NCBI GenBank assembly: GCA_946886975.1
Contig: CAMPJV010000022.1
Span: forward strand, 1-14,997
DNA: 14,997 nt
Direction: 5' to 3'
Source: an uncultured Taibaiella sp.
GTDB lineage: Bacteria > Bacteroidota > Bacteroidia > Chitinophagales > Chitinophagaceae
Shown: positions 14,573-14,997 of the stretch, piece after piece
Numbering within the stretch: position 1 is the stretch's first letter
Layout: each line of letters begins with the position of its first letter
The notes under the pieces: generated by a model
The model's database searches: none
Told to the model about the DNA's origin: nothing
The model's input: only the letters and a program-made list of their open reading frames with translations
Position numbers and translations under genes: made by a program

Positions 14573-14997
14573 ATGGCATATTCAGGAAATAGCTTTCAGT
14601 CAAATAGAACACAGGCTGGAGATACCTATGCAGAAATTCCCCAGAACCGGACAATGATAGCTGAGAGACTAACACAGGAACCCCTGCACATACCTGAAGT
14701 AGTGCATGGCTTGGAGACGGTGGAGCAGATCTTTGAACATTATCGTCCTGCAATTGAGGTGATGTTTGACACGCCAGAGGGTGGTGTAATGAAGGAATCA
14801 GTTTCATTCAATTGCATAGAGGACTTTGGGATGCGCCGGATAGAGGAGCGAAGCATCTACCTGAAACAAAGCCTTAAACAACGGGAACAATACTTGAAAA
14901 TGATGAAGCATCTGAACTCAAATACTGCGCTACAAACATTAATAGCAGATCCGGGAGCTAAGCAAGCTTTCCTGGAGGCTATCAGTTGTTTACGGGC
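14573..14997 (+). CDS. tssB: Probable sheath subunit TssB, 3' end cut by window edge
   Basis: An open frame from the ATG at 14573 runs 141 codons to the window end without a stop. It reads MAYSGNSFQSNRTQAG at the start, then IAERLTQEPLHIPEVVHGLETVEQIFEHYRP, VMFDTPEGG, SFNCIEDFGMRRIEERS, a helix LKQREQYLKMMKHLNSN, and LIADPGAKQAFLEAISCL near the end. The order of a conserved V..GL.TV...F.HY.P segment, a strand, a DFG..I turn and a late L..DP.AK.AFL.A helix matches the small contractile-sheath protein of Bacteroidota T6SS. Position after vgrG, where tssB-tssC often follow, supports this. The true length and the tssC neighbour cannot be seen. Confidence 0.8.
   Translation, partial: MAYSGNSFQSNRTQAGDTYAEIPQNRTMIAERLTQEPLHIPEVVHGLETVEQIFEHYRPAIEVMFDTPEGGVMKESVSFNCIEDFGMRRIEERSIYLKQSLKQREQYLKMMKHLNSNTALQTLIADPGAKQAFLEAISCLR

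Noticed and set aside
14571..14807. 78-aa minus-strand frame at the right edge
   Set aside because: It is antisense to the TssB-like frame, which stays open to the window end with recognisable motifs.
1..14997. CRISPR arrays, tRNA, rRNA, insertion sequences
   Set aside because: No direct-repeat arrays, cloverleaf genes, rRNA stretches, transposases or terminal inverted repeats were seen.

Overview
The window is the core of a Bacteroidota-type (subtype iii) type VI secretion system (T6SSiii). Evidence for the phylum: TssK, TssG, TssF and TssE of the divergent Bacteroidota form, the T6SSiii-specific membrane proteins TssN and TssO plus a PKD-domain membrane protein (probable TssP), short TssD/Hcp tube proteins, A-rich start contexts with little Shine-Dalgarno signal, and moderate G+C. 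No TssJ, TssL or TssM gene is present, as expected for subtype iii. The genus cannot be fixed; a Cytophagales- or Sphingobacteriales-like soil or aquatic bacterium is a guess.

Layout. (1) 54-455 (+): first tube protein (hcp1), closed by a strong bidirectional terminator at 474-503. (2) 530-955 (-): an unrecognised 141-aa protein, convergent with hcp1 and divergent from the next block. (3) 1095-5025 (+): a tight five-gene cassette consisting of a PAAR spike-tip protein, a 114-aa accessory protein, a 560-aa candidate effector, a 256-aa candidate immunity or partner protein, and a DUF4123 effector-loading adaptor. (4) 5035-11923 (-): a seven-gene structural operon, transcribed tssG-tssN-tssK-tssO-tssP-tssE-tssF. 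(5) 11924-12218: a 295-bp divergent regulatory region with an imperfect dyad. (6) 12219 to the end (+): second tube protein (hcp2), VgrG spike (tssI), and the start of a probable sheath gene tssB, cut by the window edge.

How it fits together. TssK, TssE, TssF and TssG form the baseplate. TssN, TssO and the PKD protein anchor it in the cell envelope in place of TssJLM. Hcp2, VgrG and TssB belong to the tube, spike and sheath. The five-gene cassette looks like a cargo module: PAAR sharpens the VgrG spike, DUF4123 loads the cargo, and the 560-aa protein is the probable payload. The effector and its neighbour match no toxin or immunity family I can name, so this cassette is the most likely place for new biology. 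TssC, TssH/ClpV, TssQ and TssR are not in the window and are probably nearby.
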